A stretch of 64,000 nucleotides of DNA from Natrinema limicola JCM 13563. Its GTDB lineage: Archaea > Halobacteriota > Halobacteria > Halobacteriales > Natrialbaceae. The DNA lies in the NCBI RefSeq assembly GCF_000337475.1, contig NZ_AOIT01000049.1, positions 1 to 64,000 of the forward strand, written 5' to 3'. The notes beneath the pieces are model-generated. The model did not search any database. It had not been told where the DNA came from and worked only from the letters and a program-made list of their open reading frames with translations. Below are positions 62,739 to 64,000 of this stretch, piece by piece. Numbering within the stretch: position 1 is the stretch's first letter; each line of letters begins with the position of its first letter. A program made the position numbers and the translations under genes.

Positions 62739-63593
62739 ATGAACGTAGCCGACGCGATGACGCCTCGTGAGGACGTGGTGACCGTCGACTTGCCGGGCAC
62801 CCGGACCGACGTGCTCGAGTATCTTCAGGAGCAGTCGTTCTCGTCCGTGCCGGTCGTCAAAGAGACCGACGACGGGCTGGAGTACCGCGGACTGGTCACG
62901 CGGGAGACGCTGATCGAACAGCCCGACGAGGACCAGCTCGTCATGCTCTTAGAAGAGGACGTGCCGACGACGACTGCCGAGACGAGCCTCGAGGCCGCCG
63001 CCCAGACGATGGTCAAGGAAAGCGCACGGCGCGTGCCCGTCGTCGACGGCGAGTTCGAGGGAATCGTCACGGTGACGGACGTGATCCACGCGATCGCGAC
63101 GGGCGATCAGGAAACCGATACCACCGTCGAGTCATACGTCAGCGAGGACGTGAACACGACCTACGAGGGGGCACCGCTGCCCGTCGCCGAGCGGGGACTC
63201 TCCTACGCGAACGTCCCCTACACCGTGGCACTGGACGACGATGGCCGGATGAGCGGCGTGCTTACCGAGGTCGATATCATCGACGTCGCCCGGATCGTTG
63301 AGGGCGAGGAGTCGACCGGGGACAACTTCGGCGATCAGGACGACGACTGGTCCTGGGAGGGGATCAAGGCCGTCGGCAGCCGCTATCTCCCGACCCGGGA
63401 CATCGAGATTCCGACGGAGCCGGTCCGGCAGTTCATGAGCGAGGACGTGGTGACGGTTTCGGTCAATACGTCGGTACAGGAAGCCGCACAGCGGATGATC
63501 AGCAACGATATCGAACAGCTCCCGTTGGTCACGGGCGAAGACCTCGTCGGCATCGTCCGTGACATCGACCTTCTGGAGGCACTTTATGAGTGA
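62739..63593 (+). CDS. quadruple CBS-domain protein
   Basis: 284 residues, four CBS motifs in two Bateman modules: MTPREDVVTVDLPGTRTDVL, LEEDVPTTTAETSLEAAAQT, a degenerate third (EDVNTTYEGAPLPVAERGLS) and MSEDVVTVSVNTSVQEAAQR. CBS pairs bind adenosine ligands. It overlaps the glyS start by 8 bp, so the two are translationally coupled and it may sense ATP/AMP or Ap4A, a side product of glycyl-tRNA synthetase. Its own catalytic domain is absent. Confidence 0.93.
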   Translation: MNVADAMTPREDVVTVDLPGTRTDVLEYLQEQSFSSVPVVKETDDGLEYRGLVTRETLIEQPDEDQLVMLLEEDVPTTTAETSLEAAAQTMVKESARRVPVVDGEFEGIVTVTDVIHAIATGDQETDTTVESYVSEDVNTTYEGAPLPVAERGLSYANVPYTVALDDDGRMSGVLTEVDIIDVARIVEGEESTGDNFGDQDDDWSWEGIKAVGSRYLPTRDIEIPTEPVRQFMSEDVVTVSVNTSVQEAAQRMISNDIEQLPLVTGEDLVGIVRDIDLLEALYE

Positions 63594-64000
63594 GCAACAG
63601 CACGCGGACGACGACACCGACAGCACGAGCGAGAAACTGGTCGAACTGGCCAAACGACGTGGGTACTTCTTTCAGTCCTCGGGGGCCTACGGCGGCGTCG
63701 GCGGCTTCTACACCTTCGGCCCGCAGGGTGCAGCGCTGAAAGGGAACGTCGAGGACGCCTGGTGCGATCGCTTTGCCGTCGCGGAAGGTAACATGGAAAT
63801 CGACGCGCCCACGATCATGCCCGAACCCGTCTTCGAGGCATCGGGTCATCTCGATGGGTTCGACGACATGCTCGTCGAGTGTCCCGAGTGTGGCGAGAGC
63901 CACCGTGCGGACCACATCGTCGAGGACAACACGATGTACGAGGACGCCGAAAGCCTCGAGATCCCGGAAGTCGAGGAGGTCATCGCCGAGTACGAACTCG
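63586..64000 (+). CDS. glyS: glycyl-tRNA synthetase (3' truncated by window edge)
   Basis: 138 codons from ATG 63586, running off the right edge. The N-terminal class II core shows LAKRRGYFFQSSGAYGGVGG, FYTFGPQGAALKGNVEDAWC and the zinc pair LVECPECGESHRADH. This is the eukaryote/archaeal alpha2-type enzyme. It overlaps the CBS gene by 8 bp. Confidence 0.95.
   Translation, partial: MSEQQHADDDTDSTSEKLVELAKRRGYFFQSSGAYGGVGGFYTFGPQGAALKGNVEDAWCDRFAVAEGNMEIDAPTIMPEPVFEASGHLDGFDDMLVECPECGESHRADHIVEDNTMYEDAESLEIPEVEEVIAEYEL

Overview
The window is chromosomal DNA of a haloarchaeon, probably of the Natrialbales (Natrinema or Haloterrigena type). The reasons are high GC, very acidic proteins, heavy use of CTCGAG-type codon pairs, and archaeal information-processing genes (Orc/Cdc6, PCNA, PriL, TBP, clamp-loader subunit, eIF1A, Hjc) beside typically halobacterial families (HalOD1, bacterio-opsin-activator HTH, TatCo/TatCt, DUF4397, DUF4382, amphi-Trp, halocyanin). 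Many promoters are leaderless or nearly so. No rRNA, tRNA, CRISPR array or intact insertion sequence was found.

Layout. 1-3578 is the right-hand end of a contractile injection system (eCIS-like) operon: sheath (cut by the window edge), tube 1, a 56-aa ORF, tail-assembly-chaperone-like protein, a DUF6760-like protein and tube 2. 3613-13888 is core genome: uvrB, a Tat-exported DUF4397 protein, an Orc/Cdc6 initiator, a MutS-family HhH protein, a DUF368 lipid-phosphate transporter, a decayed phage-like gene and larE. 14000-19945 holds amphi-Trp, a nitrate-reductase-type molybdoenzyme and the divergent tatCo/tatCt pair. 20007-28470 carries a CopG regulator, rlmE, a polysaccharide deacetylase, asparaginase, pcn, priL, a SWIM protein and hjc. 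28614-35868 is a sensory block with a 1632-residue PAS/GAF/HTH protein, a HalOD1 protein and a pseudo-receiver/PAS protein. 35892-42113 has S-adenosylhomocysteine hydrolase, a surface protein with acidic repeats, an SAH/MTA deaminase-type amidohydrolase, a SpoIIM-like protein and a DUF4382 lipoprotein. 42241-48122 is a copper island. 48532-59000 has hisG, tbp, trmG10, a clamp-loader subunit, rnz, a DUF460 protein and eIF1A. The right end has a class V aminotransferase, a halocyanin, decayed gene remnants, a CBS protein and the start of glyS.

How genes fit together. Sheath, two tubes, chaperone and DUF6760 would build the shaft of a contractile particle; baseplate, spike and ATPase genes are not in the window and must lie to the left if present. 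Copper: CopA exports Cu(I), CopZ carries it, a Lrp/TRASH protein senses it, and a permease with two built-in YHS/TRASH metal-binding modules may add a second route; a triple GATCGAA motif lies between the regulator and copZ. AhcY and the deaminase both remove S-adenosylhomocysteine.

Least expected signals: a dispersed intergenic hairpin element (three copies) whose stem shows compensatory changes; two further short dispersed repeats; three gene remnants (phage-like, halocyanin, peptide-ABC ATPase); a perfect 20-bp palindrome over the start of a small ORF; and several small genes of 31-56 codons joined to or between larger ones.
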